Shown here: piece by piece, positions 33,812 through 42,059 of the stretch | Layout of the letters: every line of letters begins with the position of its first letter | Position numbering within the stretch: the stretch's first letter is position 1 | Assembly (NCBI GenBank): GCA_016744295.1 | Contig: JADGEQ010000036.1 | Span: 1 to 53,453, forward strand | From: Desulfobacteraceae bacterium | Lineage (GTDB): Bacteria; Desulfobacterota; Desulfobacteria; Desulfobacterales; Desulfobacteraceae | DNA length: 53,453 bases | Direction of reading: 5' to 3' | Position numbers and translations under genes: made by a program | The notes under the pieces: generated by a model | What the model was told of the DNA's origin: nothing | What the model saw: only the letters and a program-made list of their open reading frames with translations | Databases searched by the model: none

Positions 33812-35104
33812 TTAATCATCAAAATTGCCTTCAGGACCTTTGTCGGATGTGATGCTTGCAGCGCGTTGACTCATTTTTTCCTTGGTCCATTCTGTTTCTG
33901 AATCGATTTTTTTTGCTTTGTGTCCGGGTGTATGGGATTTTTGCTCTAAAATTTGGGAAATGAGAATATCTGCCGTGTCTTTTGCATTAAACACTTCGGT
34001 AAGCAGGGTAAAAACAAAATTTTCAACATTTTTGGCCATTCGTTGTCTGATTTCCCTGGGCAGGGAAAGCAGATGGGGCTCAAAGGGAAGGTTGAGTTTT
34101 TTGAAGTCGCCTCCTTTTAAACCTTTTGCAGCTGCATAATCTGACATTTTGGACCACATCTCTTCAGTCAGTCCCTGACCTTTCTGCTTGATGAAATTAC
34201 CCGTATCGTCCAGGATAGCATTTCCAAAATCATTGACCTTGACGCCCCAGGAAACCATCTGGAGGGCTGTGGCCACATTGGCTTTAGTGGTTCGGGTCGT
34301 TGATGCAATTGCACGAAGTCTGTCTGAATTATTACCCGAGGTGCCGTGCTGGGCGCCGGATACGCCATAGGGTGACAGGGCTTCATGGATCTGGCTGGTA
34401 AGTTCGACATCTATGCCGGTGCCGCTTTGTTCAATGCCATGGGTGGTGCCGTTGTTCAATGCAATCCAGTCTGGAAAAATATTATGGGCATTGAGTCCCT
34501 GGATGAGAAATAAGGCTTCTTCATCTGTGGAAAGTCCAAGGGTTCCCTTGATTTCTCCTACTTCTGTTTCAAGGCCTGCCCAATCAGGCACATGGGAATT
34601 TAGTTCAATGTTTGCCAGCAGGTTCTGGTCATCGGGCATATGGGAGGCATCAATGGCAATGGAGGTGATCCCGGCATCAAACAGAGAGTCAATTTCTGCC
34701 TTTGCCGGTTCAACCTCTTGGGGGGTTTTGATGCCGAAGTGGTCTGCATGGATGGCAACCGGAATGGTAATTCCAAGTTCGTTCATTATGGCATCTGTCT
34801 GGCGGGCCATATTCCACAGGCTTACGGGGCAATATGCATTGGTGCCCCCTTCTGATCTGGCAATTTCAATGATGACTGCTGCATTGGCTCGCTGTGCGGC
34901 AGCAAGGGTTCCCCTCAGCACAAAGGAGCTTCTGGCATTTGCGGCAATGGTCATACACTGGCCTTTCTTGAGCATGGCCTGGTCAATATATTTTCCACTG
35001 ACAATAAGTGCCTTGGAATTGGGAAACAATTTTTTTATATTGGGTGGTCTGCCGTAGTCAAGGGCAGTTTCAAAGGCTTGGGTATATTTATTTGAATCGG
35101 TCAT
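33812..35104 (-). CDS. Divergent class II fructose-bisphosphate aldolase family protein
   Basis: The 430-aa protein has the class II metal-aldolase pattern in an unusual form: HADHFG near residue 128 (zinc His and Asp), TEVGEIKGTLG (metal Glu), LNNGTTHG (second His) and SGAQHGTSGN where classical enzymes have GGSG with a preceding His. The last ~60 residues are a charged tail (KIDSETEWTKEKMSQR). It probably cleaves fructose 1,6-bisphosphate or a related sugar phosphate in gluconeogenesis, but the shifted loops leave the substrate open. GGGAGG precedes the ATG. It is divergent from the TetR gene, with a palindrome 92 bp upstream of its start. Confidence 0.8.
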   Translation of the reverse strand: MTDSNKYTQAFETALDYGRPPNIKKLFPNSKALIVSGKYIDQAMLKKGQCMTIAANARSSFVLRGTLAAAQRANAAVIIEIARSEGGTNAYCPVSLWNMARQTDAIMNELGITIPVAIHADHFGIKTPQEVEPAKAEIDSLFDAGITSIAIDASHMPDDQNLLANIELNSHVPDWAGLETEVGEIKGTLGLSTDEEALFLIQGLNAHNIFPDWIALNNGTTHGIEQSGTGIDVELTSQIHEALSPYGVSGAQHGTSGNNSDRLRAIASTTRTTKANVATALQMVSWGVKVNDFGNAILDDTGNFIKQKGQGLTEEMWSKMSDYAAAKGLKGGDFKKLNLPFEPHLLSLPREIRQRMAKNVENFVFTLLTEVFNAKDTADILISQILEQKSHTPGHKAKKIDSETEWTKEKMSQRAASITSDKGPEGNFDD

Positions 35105-35195
35105 ATTTTCCTCCCGGAACTTTATAGGTTTGATGGCTATTTGTATTTCTCTTTTTTGTCATGAAAGGGGTTTAAAATCAAGAATTTTTAAAATA

Positions 35196-35211
35196 ATGAA
35201 TCGTGATTCAT
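35196..35211. promoter_or_regulatory. Palindromic operator candidate 1 (aldolase side)
   Basis: ATGAATC-GT-GATTCAT has perfect 7-bp arms. It shares ATGAAT/ATTCAT with the second palindrome 168 bp away and resembles sites bound by TetR-type fatty-acid regulators. It lies upstream of the aldolase gene and may let the neighbouring TetR protein control it. Confidence 0.55.
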
Positions 35212-35334
35212 AAAGGATTTTCCAGGAAAATTATGGGGTTTCTTTTTTTGTCAAAAAGTAATTATTTTATAAGTCTATGGAAAAACAAGGTATTTATTCT
35301 TTTGCTTTCTTTTTTTTTGTAAAATATTATGGCC

Positions 35335-35363
35335 TTGACATTTGTTAGAATCTTTAGTTAAAT
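35335..35363 (+). promoter_or_regulatory. Sigma70-type promoter of tetR
   Basis: TTGACA (35335-35340), a 17-bp spacer and TTAAAT (35358-35363) form a good promoter 34 bp upstream of the TetR start. The -10 runs straight into the palindrome at 35364, so a bound repressor would block transcription start. Confidence 0.65.
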
Positions 35364-35381
35364 AATGAATTATTATTCATT
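35364..35381. promoter_or_regulatory. Palindromic operator candidate 2 (tetR side)
   Basis: AATGAAT-TATT-ATTCATT has perfect 7-bp arms and a 4-bp centre. It lies just after the -10 box of the tetR promoter and 16 bp before the gene, the usual place for an autoregulatory TetR operator. Binding by the adjacent TetR protein is inferred from symmetry, position and the related palindrome at 35196. Confidence 0.6.
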
Positions 35382-35396
35382 CGAGTCAAGAGAGGT

Positions 35397-35990
35397 GTGA
35401 TTAGGTTGCAAAAAAATAAATCGGAAAAATATCATAAAATACTCAACAGTGCCGGAGCCGTGTTTGCCGAGTTCGGATTTCATAAAGCCACCATATCTCA
35501 GATTGCTGCAAAAGCTGGGGTAGCTGATGGTACCTTATATCTGTATTTTAAAAATAAGGATGATATTCTTTATCAATTTATTAATTTTAAAACCCAGGAT
35601 GTTTTTAAGAAAATGAACGCAGCGGTTGAAACCGGCCAAAATGCCGAGAGCAAACTTCGGAATCTAATTAGATGCCATTTGCAGGAGTTTCAAAATGATA
35701 GAAATATGGCTATTATTTTCCAGTCTGAAGTTCGCTATCTGCGTGATATCGAGTCCCAGATAAAAGATATTTCAAAAATGTACCTTGATTTGCTGTCAGA
35801 TATCATTGAGCGGGGACAGGTTGAAGGTGCCATGCGCCAGGATCTTTTTGTCGGGCTTGTTAAGCGGTTTATTCTAGGGGCTGTGGAAGGGGTGATCAGT
35901 ACCTGGGTCTCTGCCGATGGCAGATATGATTTGGTTGCCATGGCAGATCCCCTTGTGGATCTATATTTGGCCGGTGTTAGGGGGGAATAA
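35397..35990 (+). CDS. TetR/AcrR family regulator (FadR-like)
   Basis: The 197-aa protein has a TetR helix-turn-helix at about 12-60 (AGAVFAEFGFHKATISQIAA, then GVADGTLYLYFKNKDDIL) and an all-helical ligand domain whose C-terminal part (GLVKRFILGAVEGVISTW) resembles the Bacillus FadR/TetR_C group that responds to acyl-CoA. GTG 35397 and TTG 35406 are both possible starts; GAGAGG is better spaced for the TTG. It lies just upstream of the ETF operon and divergent from the aldolase. Likely a repressor of itself, and perhaps of both neighbours, released by acyl-CoA (inference). Confidence 0.9.
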   Translation: MIRLQKNKSEKYHKILNSAGAVFAEFGFHKATISQIAAKAGVADGTLYLYFKNKDDILYQFINFKTQDVFKKMNAAVETGQNAESKLRNLIRCHLQEFQNDRNMAIIFQSEVRYLRDIESQIKDISKMYLDLLSDIIERGQVEGAMRQDLFVGLVKRFILGAVEGVISTWVSADGRYDLVAMADPLVDLYLAGVRGE

Positions 35991-36119
35991 ATATTATATA
36001 GTTTATAAATGGTAAAATTTTATTGAATGAGGCTTTTTCCTTGACGCCAATCCCCATGTTTATTAAAGCTATTGAGTTTGTATTCATTTTGTATAAGAAA
36101 ATATTAGGAGGTAGTGTAT
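35991..36119 (+). promoter_or_regulatory. Leader of the ETF operon
   Basis: TTGACG at about 36041-36046 followed 17 bp later by TAAAGC is a possible promoter. AGGAGG at 36106-36111 fixes the ATG at 36120. GAATGAGG and TATTCATT half-sites occur (36024, 36081), but not as a symmetric pair, so TetR control here is less sure than at the palindromes upstream. Confidence 0.35.
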
Positions 36120-38183
36120 ATGTCTTCAATCATTGGTCCGGCGAGTTATAAATTGTTCGGGTTTTTCCCGACCGCCATTTTTACCTTTATTTTGCCGATT
36201 ATCGGCATCAGTTGTTTTGCTTATATCATGGCGCGGCGAATCGCGCCCCTTGTAAGGGCAGCACCGGATAACAGGTTTGACAGGATTGATTTGCGTATAA
36301 AAAATCTTGTGGTTATCTGGCTGGGACAGCTTCGTCAGCCAAGGTATATGCTGGCCGGGGTTCTGCATATTGTTATTTTTGCAGGTTTTTTGGTTTTATC
36401 CATTCGATCCACCTCCCTGGTGATTATCGGGATTTCAGATGGGTTTGTTTTACCCGGATTCGGCGGTTTGATCGGGCATGTGTATAACTTTTTAAAAGAT
36501 TATGCAGCTACCTTTGTTTTGGTCGCCTGTATTATTGCGGCCATCCGCAGGGGGATCTATAAACCGAAAAGGTATGCAGTTCCTGAATCCATCGGTAAGG
36601 ACCATACGGCAGAAGCCGTGTTTGTACTGGGTATTATCTCGACCCTGATGATATCTGAAAGTTTGTTTGAGGCAGCAGAATTGGCCTATGCCTTTCAGGT
36701 AACAGGCCAGGAACACTTTCTCGCCCCCCTCTCCCTGGTTTGGATTTTTAAGGGCATGCTATCATCGGCATCCCAGGGGTTTCTCCAGGGGCTCCATATC
36801 TTCATGTACTTTGTCCATGACCTGGCTTTTTTCTTTTTTCTCTGCTTTTTGCCCATGGGAAAACATTTTCATGTGATCACCTCTGTTTTTAATGTGTTTT
36901 TCATGCGGGTTAGGTCGGGTAATATCAAACCGGTCCAACACGGGATTTCAGAAGAAGAACTGGATAACCTGGAATCCTTTGGTGTTAAAACACTGGAAGA
37001 TTTTACCTGGAAGCATATGCTGGATTTTTATTCTTGTGCTGATTGCGGCAGGTGTTCTGATCAATGTCCGGCCAATGCAGCCGGAAGACCGCTTTCTCCG
37101 AGGTTCATCACTATCAAGGCCAGGGATTTGATATTCAAAAATTATCCCATGTCCGGTGAAATATACAAGAGTAATTTGCTGGTGGAAGATATCTATACGG
37201 AAGATGAGATCTGGTCCTGCACCACCTGCGGGGCCTGTGAGGAGGAATGTCCCCTTGGGATTGAGTATATTGATAAAATAGTGGACCTGCGAAGGGGCAT
37301 GGTGGATGAGGGCATGGTTCCCCAGTCACTGCAAAAACCCTTAAAGGCCCTGGAAAAACGTGGCAACCCCTATGGGACCATGGAGAAAAAACGGGCAGAC
37401 TGGGCCAATGACAAAGAATTTAAAGCCAATCACACCGTTAAGACCCTGGGAAAGGAGACGGCTGACACCCTGTTTTTTGTGGACAGTATCACCTCCTATG
37501 ATGACAACATTCAGGAGATTGCCAGAAGAACTTCCATCATTCTTGAGAAGGCAGGCGTTGATTTTGGTATTTTGGGTAAGGCTGAAAAAGACAGCGGCAA
37601 CGAGGTGCTCAGGTTTGGTGAGGAAATGCTTTTCCAGGATTTGAAAGAACAAAATACAGAGGCTATTCTGGAATCCGGTGTTAAACAGATCGTTACCGCC
37701 GATCCCCACGCCTATAACGCTTTGAAAAATGATTATAAAGGGTTGCCCGAGGTGAAGCACATCAGCCAGGTGGTGGCCCGGAAAATTGCCACAGGTGAGC
37801 TGGAACTTTTAGACTGCCAGGATCCGGACAAGGTATATGTCTACCATGACCCCTGTTACCTGGGACGGCACAATGGTGTCTATGAAGATCCCAGGCAGGC
37901 CCTTGATGCCATCAACGGACTGACCCGGGTTGAGCTTGAGAAAAGTCGCGACCGTTCTTTTTGCTGCGGCGGCGGTGGTCTCATGCTCTTTTTTGAACCG
38001 GAAGAAGACATAAGAATGGGTGTTTTAAGGGTGAATATGGCTGCCGAAGCCGGTGCAAATGTTATTGTAACGGCCTGTCCTTTCTGCCTGGTAAATATCC
38101 AGGATGCGATTAAGGTAGCAGGAAAAGAGGGACAGATAGAAGCGCTGGATTTTACAGAACTGATAGAACAGCATTTGAAATAA
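36120..38183 (+). CDS. ETF-linked membrane Fe-S oxidoreductase (EMO / HdrD-like)
   Basis: The 687-aa protein has six or so TM segments in its first ~275 residues, a NarI/HdrE-like cytochrome b part with several His that could bind haem. Two 4Fe-4S motifs follow (CADCGRCSDQCP at about 305-316, CTTCGACEEECP at about 366-377), then two CCG domains (HDPCYLGR..., FCCGGGGL near 615, TACPFCLVN near 654). This is the architecture of ETF:(methyl)menaquinone oxidoreductases encoded beside etfBA in fatty-acid and aromatic degraders. It should pass electrons from acyl-CoA dehydrogenases via ETF to menaquinone. etfB follows after 24 nt. Confidence 0.9.
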   Translation: MSSIIGPASYKLFGFFPTAIFTFILPIIGISCFAYIMARRIAPLVRAAPDNRFDRIDLRIKNLVVIWLGQLRQPRYMLAGVLHIVIFAGFLVLSIRSTSLVIIGISDGFVLPGFGGLIGHVYNFLKDYAATFVLVACIIAAIRRGIYKPKRYAVPESIGKDHTAEAVFVLGIISTLMISESLFEAAELAYAFQVTGQEHFLAPLSLVWIFKGMLSSASQGFLQGLHIFMYFVHDLAFFFFLCFLPMGKHFHVITSVFNVFFMRVRSGNIKPVQHGISEEELDNLESFGVKTLEDFTWKHMLDFYSCADCGRCSDQCPANAAGRPLSPRFITIKARDLIFKNYPMSGEIYKSNLLVEDIYTEDEIWSCTTCGACEEECPLGIEYIDKIVDLRRGMVDEGMVPQSLQKPLKALEKRGNPYGTMEKKRADWANDKEFKANHTVKTLGKETADTLFFVDSITSYDDNIQEIARRTSIILEKAGVDFGILGKAEKDSGNEVLRFGEEMLFQDLKEQNTEAILESGVKQIVTADPHAYNALKNDYKGLPEVKHISQVVARKIATGELELLDCQDPDKVYVYHDPCYLGRHNGVYEDPRQALDAINGLTRVELEKSRDRSFCCGGGGLMLFFEPEEDIRMGVLRVNMAAEAGANVIVTACPFCLVNIQDAIKVAGKEGQIEALDFTELIEQHLK

Positions 38184-38207
38184 AATTAATTTTTTAAGGA
38201 GACGATA

Positions 38208-38996
38208 ATGGAGATTTTGGTATGCGTCAAGCGGGTCCCGGATACTGCCGAGAACGAATTTGAACTCAATGGTGCAGGGAATGATCTTGACCGGGATGAT
38301 CTGGTTTATTCGGTGAATGAATGGGATAATTATGCGGTTGAAGAGGCGATTCAGATTGTTGATAATGTGGGCGGCAGCGTTACCGTTGTGACCGTTGGAG
38401 ATGATGAGTCTGAAGAAGTTTTAAGACGTGAAATGGCCATGGGCGCCAATAATGGGGTGCTGCTTTCCGATGATGCCTTTGAAGGATCTGATGGACGAGG
38501 AATTGCTGCCATTTTAAAGGCGGAGATTGAAAAGGGCAGTTATGATTTGATCCTCACCGGTGCCCAGGCTGACGAAGGGGCTGGTCAGGTGGGTGGTATG
38601 GTTGCTGCCATGCTGGATTATCCCTATGCATCCCTGGTCAACAAAATTGATGTCATCGATGATAAAAAAATCAATGTGGGAAGAGAAATCGAAGGCGGCA
38701 ATCAGGAAATGAATGAAATTGCCTTTCCTTGTGTCCTTTCCATCCAGACCGGTATTAATGAACCCCGGTATGTGGGAATTCGGGGTATCCGAAAAGTGGC
38801 CAAGGTAGAAATTCCGGTAAAGGGGACTGCTGACCTGGGTATTGATGCCGGCAGTGTGGGTGATGCCGGAGCCAAAACCCGTCGGGTGGATTATTTTGTA
38901 CCTGACATGGGGGATGGTGCTGAGATGCTTGAAGGCTCCACTGATGAGATCATTGGAAAACTTATTGAAAAGCTTAAAGCCAACGGAGGACTCTAA
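38208..38996 (+). CDS. etfB: Electron transfer flavoprotein, beta subunit
   Basis: The 262-aa protein begins MEILVCVKRVPDTAE and has the adenine-nucleotide-binding pattern LILTGAQADEGAGQVGGMVA and the conserved QTGINEPRYVGIRGIRKV. It forms the heterodimer with EtfA, carrying AMP or a second FAD. The VNEWDNYAVEEA segment differs from the INPYDEYAVEEA of many ETFs. It lies 24 nt after the membrane oxidoreductase and 2 nt before etfA, with AAGGAG upstream, so the three are one operon. Confidence 0.96.
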   Translation: MEILVCVKRVPDTAENEFELNGAGNDLDRDDLVYSVNEWDNYAVEEAIQIVDNVGGSVTVVTVGDDESEEVLRREMAMGANNGVLLSDDAFEGSDGRGIAAILKAEIEKGSYDLILTGAQADEGAGQVGGMVAAMLDYPYASLVNKIDVIDDKKINVGREIEGGNQEMNEIAFPCVLSIQTGINEPRYVGIRGIRKVAKVEIPVKGTADLGIDAGSVGDAGAKTRRVDYFVPDMGDGAEMLEGSTDEIIGKLIEKLKANGGL

Positions 38997-38998
38997 TC

Positions 38999-39967
38999 AT
39001 GACACAAATTTTCGCATATATCCCATTTAACAACGGCCAAGCAGAAGATGTGGCTTTTGAGTTCCCTGACGCTGCAAAAAAGATTGATGAAACTGCGGAG
39101 CTCACCGCAATTGTGACCGGTGCAGGTAGCGATCTTGATTCAGTAGCCACTGAAATGACCAAGATTTATGGACAGGTTATCAAAGTGGATAATGATGCCC
39201 TTGCATATCCCAATGCAGAGGTTGTCAGAAAGGCTCTGGTAAATATTATCCCGGGGGACGCCGTTTTGCTGGTTGCTCATACCACCTTTGGTATGGACAT
39301 TGCCCCTGGCCTTTCCGTGAAAATGGATTCTGCCTATGCAGCTGATATCGTAGATTTTGAGGGTGTTGAAGGAACTGACCTTAAAATGATACGCCAGGAA
39401 CTGGGCGGAGCGGTCAGTACCCATGTGACGGCAGATATTTCATCCGGCGCTGTTATCACTGTCAGACCTGGTGCCTTTGCCCCGGTCGACGGCGGTTCTG
39501 CCGGGGGAACCATCACGGATAAATCGGCAGATGCCGGAGATCTTAGCAGCACAAGAAAATTTCTTGAAGTGGTTGAAGCAGAAGCAGGGGATGTGGATAT
39601 TACCAAGTCCGATGTGCTGGTTTCCATTGGCCGTGGTATTGAAGAGGAAGATAATATTGAAGTTGCCCAGGAATTGGCAGATGCTTTAAAAGCGGTTGTT
39701 TCCTGCTCACGACCCATTGTTGATGCCAAATGGCTTGAAAAATCCCGCCAGGTTGGAACCTCGGGTCAGACCGTTAAACCCAAGGTTTATTTGGCCATGG
39801 GTATTTCCGGATCCTTCCAGCATATGGGCGGTGTAAAAGGCAATCCCTTTATTGTGGCAATTAACAAGAATCCCAAGGCCCCTATTTTTCAGGTGGCAGA
39901 TGTGGGAATTGTGGAAGATATCCTTGAGTTTATGCCTGAATTGACAGAGGCGGTTTCAAGTTTGTAG
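38999..39967 (+). CDS. etfA: Electron transfer flavoprotein, alpha subunit
   Basis: The 322-aa protein has the EtfA FAD domain in its C-terminal half: VSIGRGIEEEDN, VVSCSRPIVDAKWL, RQVGTSGQTVKPKVYLAMGISG and SFQHMGG. The N-terminal domain packs with EtfB. No ferredoxin extension is present. It is last in the oxidoreductase-etfB-etfA operon and is followed by a strong terminator. It would take electrons from acyl-CoA dehydrogenases encoded elsewhere. Confidence 0.96.
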   Translation: MTQIFAYIPFNNGQAEDVAFEFPDAAKKIDETAELTAIVTGAGSDLDSVATEMTKIYGQVIKVDNDALAYPNAEVVRKALVNIIPGDAVLLVAHTTFGMDIAPGLSVKMDSAYAADIVDFEGVEGTDLKMIRQELGGAVSTHVTADISSGAVITVRPGAFAPVDGGSAGGTITDKSADAGDLSSTRKFLEVVEAEAGDVDITKSDVLVSIGRGIEEEDNIEVAQELADALKAVVSCSRPIVDAKWLEKSRQVGTSGQTVKPKVYLAMGISGSFQHMGGVKGNPFIVAINKNPKAPIFQVADVGIVEDILEFMPELTEAVSSL

Positions 39968-40005
39968 TTTTTATATAAATTAGTTTGTATAAAATTAGTT
40001 TGCAC

Positions 40006-40040
40006 AAAAAAACCCTGCATGAAAATGCAGGGTTTTTTTA
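40006..40040. terminator. Bidirectional terminator between etfA and thyX
   Basis: AAAAAACCCTGCAT-GAAA-ATGCAGGGTTTTTT forms a near-perfect 14-bp stem with a GNRA-type loop (GAAA) and runs of T on both strands. A second small hairpin, GAGTGCCACTC followed by six T (40043-40058), backs it up. Together they separate the ETF operon from the convergent thyX-side operon. Confidence 0.9.
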
Positions 40041-40083
40041 TAGAGTGCCACTCTTTTTTATAGAATTTTTTGTATAAACAATT

Positions 40084-40117
40084 AAAAAACCAGATCCTCT
40101 AAAAAACCAGATTCTCT
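40084..40117. repeat. Two 17-bp tandem repeats at the thyX 3' end
   Basis: AAAAAACCAGATyCTCT occurs twice head to tail (40084-40100, 40101-40117; one mismatch), and a third decayed copy may continue into the thyX coding end. It is probably slippage or duplication; no function is suggested. Confidence 0.6.
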
Positions 40118-40781
40118 AAAAGATCAGATCATCAAAAACCACCGGGATTTTTCCCTGGAGCTCTTTGAGCAGAGGGCGCATGAGTTCAACCATCTGGGGG
40201 TGGGAAGCCTTTGCACATCGAAGAGAGAATATGTGCCGCCACTCTCTTATGTTGGCCTTCATCACAATTTCCGTTTTCAGACTATTGGGGAGTATCTCCC
40301 TGGCATGCTGGGCTTTCCAGCCGTTCTGCAATAGGACTTTATAGTCTGATTCAGCTTGTTCCATGGACGTCATCCAAACCTGCTCTGCCGGGGATGCTTT
40401 TGTGGGAAACACCGAAAGTTTAGGATCCGAGGCCTGTTCCGGCCAGGCTCCCAGCAGGTGATCGTCGCACCATACCGGTTTGATAAATTCCATTTCACCT
40501 TCATATTTGACATATCGGGTGGATTCCTGGGCAAAACTGCAATGGCGGTGACGCACCAGTTCATGGGTCACCCCCCTGTTGGTAATAAATTTGACAATTA
40601 TATCTGAAAATTCAACCATGGCATGGTGGTCTTTTCTTACCAGCATGTTTACAAAGCGTTCAGCTGAGTCATTGGTGATTTTATCTTCTGATTTGTAACA
40701 GGTTCTGCCTGCTTTTTCCATTATCTGAAGCGTATTTTCAGGCAGGCTCAGTATTTCATGATTTTGTTCTATGATTTTCAT
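40116..40781 (-). CDS. thyX: FAD-dependent thymidylate synthase
   Basis: The 221-aa flavoenzyme makes dTMP from dUMP using methylene-THF and NADPH. The ThyX motif RHRxxSxxxxSxRY is present as RHRHCSFAQESTRY at about residue 77-90, with ...QAREILPNSLKTEIVMKANIREWRHIF-type sequence (shown in parts) for dUMP binding. It starts 22 nt after larA on the same strand and may be transcribed with the larA operon, though the functions are unrelated. Confidence 0.95.
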   Translation of the reverse strand: MKIIEQNHEILSLPENTLQIMEKAGRTCYKSEDKITNDSAERFVNMLVRKDHHAMVEFSDIIVKFITNRGVTHELVRHRHCSFAQESTRYVKYEGEMEFIKPVWCDDHLLGAWPEQASDPKLSVFPTKASPAEQVWMTSMEQAESDYKVLLQNGWKAQHAREILPNSLKTEIVMKANIREWRHIFSLRCAKASHPQMVELMRPLLKELQGKIPVVFDDLIF

Positions 40782-40803
40782 TTATTCCATATCTCTATTC
40801 TAT

Positions 40804-42048
40804 TTATTGGATAAGGGGAACAGTGAGGCCGCCATCCATTAAAAAGAGAACCGATGCGTCCTTTCCCTTCTCCTCGATGGCCTTGTCAATGGCGGTTTGA
40901 AGATCGGAAAAGGGAGTAATAAACAATTTTGAGATTACATCAGGCTCAACATCGGTCACTCCCCACATCTGGGCCCATAATCCTATTTCCGCCATTTTGG
41001 CCGCCTTGTGATAGCCCAAAACATAACCCTGCTCAATTTTATCCAATGCCTCCTTGGGCGTTTCACAGGAACCCAAAAGATCGGCAAAGGCTTTCCCGCC
41101 GATGCCGCACCGGCATTTGGCCACAAGGATCATGATTCCGTTTTCTTTCAGGGCCAGTTTGGCATTGTCTATTCCCTTCTGGGCCTGGTAGAGATCGATA
41201 TCCTGGGGGAATTTTACCACCGAGACCACAATGTCCGCTTTTTCCTTTAAGGGTGCTGCAAACACTTCATTGGCCTTGTCAATGGCGGCATGAAAGGAAT
41301 CGTGGATATGTCCTGCGCAGGTGGCATAAACCTTGTGGTGCTTGTCCAGAACCGTCATGATGGAAAAAATTTCCTGTTTAACGGTCTTGATGGCATCCAT
41401 CATGTCTTCGTGTACGGGGTTGCCGTCCAGGGCAAGGGCCCGGGCTTCAGGCACCAATGCCAGTTTATGATTTTGTTCAATGGTTTTAAACCCGGCAATG
41501 CCCGGTAAATAAGATTTTCTCCCTCCGGTGTAACCGGCAAAATAATGGGGCTCAACCGAGGAGATAATAATAATTTTATCCGCCTCTACACCGGCCTTGT
41601 TCACATGCATTGGGGTCCCGTTGGAGGAGGTTCCCAAAAAGACCAGGTCCGCTTCTTTTCTGGCATCGTGGACAATGATGTTTTCTTTTATCTGCTCATA
41701 ATAGGGACCAAAAATTTGAAGGTACTCTTCTTGTGTGGGACCCCTGTGGGCTCCTGTGGCAATGATAAAGTTATACTGGGTTTGGCTCAACTCATCAAAA
41801 ATCACATCCAGCACTTTTTGGGTGGGGGTGGGTCTTGTGGCATCATTGACAATCACCAGTACTTTTTTCGCATCACTTAAAAATTCTTTAAAATTTTTGC
41901 TGTTAATGGGATTGGCAATGGAATTTATGATTGCCTCATCTTCATTTTTAATCTCAACATCGTTGGCTTCAAGAAAGCTAACCTGAATGTCATCACCGAT
42001 AACGGCGGACATGCTGCCCTCTTTTCCATAGGGTACATCTATCTGCAT
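40804..42048 (-). CDS. larA: LarA-family nickel-pincer 2-hydroxyacid racemase
   Basis: The 414-aa protein matches LarA, which interconverts D- and L-lactate with a nickel-pincer nucleotide tethered to a lysine. Visible are NDATRPTPTQKVLD, the ATGAHRGPTQEE catalytic His region, VEPHYFAGYTGGRKSYLPG with the pincer-binding Lys, and TIEQNHKLAL. Other LarA homologues act on different 2-hydroxyacids. The ATG at 42048 has GAGGAGA upstream. It follows the Fe-S subunit by 11 nt and the FAD oxidase gene before that, so the operon probably feeds both stereoisomers of a hydroxyacid to the oxidase. The pincer makers LarB, LarC and LarE are not in the window. Confidence 0.9.
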   Translation of the reverse strand: MQIDVPYGKEGSMSAVIGDDIQVSFLEANDVEIKNEDEAIINSIANPINSKNFKEFLSDAKKVLVIVNDATRPTPTQKVLDVIFDELSQTQYNFIIATGAHRGPTQEEYLQIFGPYYEQIKENIIVHDARKEADLVFLGTSSNGTPMHVNKAGVEADKIIIISSVEPHYFAGYTGGRKSYLPGIAGFKTIEQNHKLALVPEARALALDGNPVHEDMMDAIKTVKQEIFSIMTVLDKHHKVYATCAGHIHDSFHAAIDKANEVFAAPLKEKADIVVSVVKFPQDIDLYQAQKGIDNAKLALKENGIMILVAKCRCGIGGKAFADLLGSCETPKEALDKIEQGYVLGYHKAAKMAEIGLWAQMWGVTDVEPDVISKLFITPFSDLQTAIDKAIEEKGKDASVLFLMDGGLTVPLIQ

Positions 42049-42059
42049 CAATTTCTCCT

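Noticed and set aside
34413..35057. 214-codon open frame antisense to the aldolase
   Set aside because: It overlaps the conserved aldolase motifs and has no ribosome binding site.
39968..40115. CRISPR-like repeats after etfA
   Set aside because: The repeats are short tandem copies and terminator arms without spacers.
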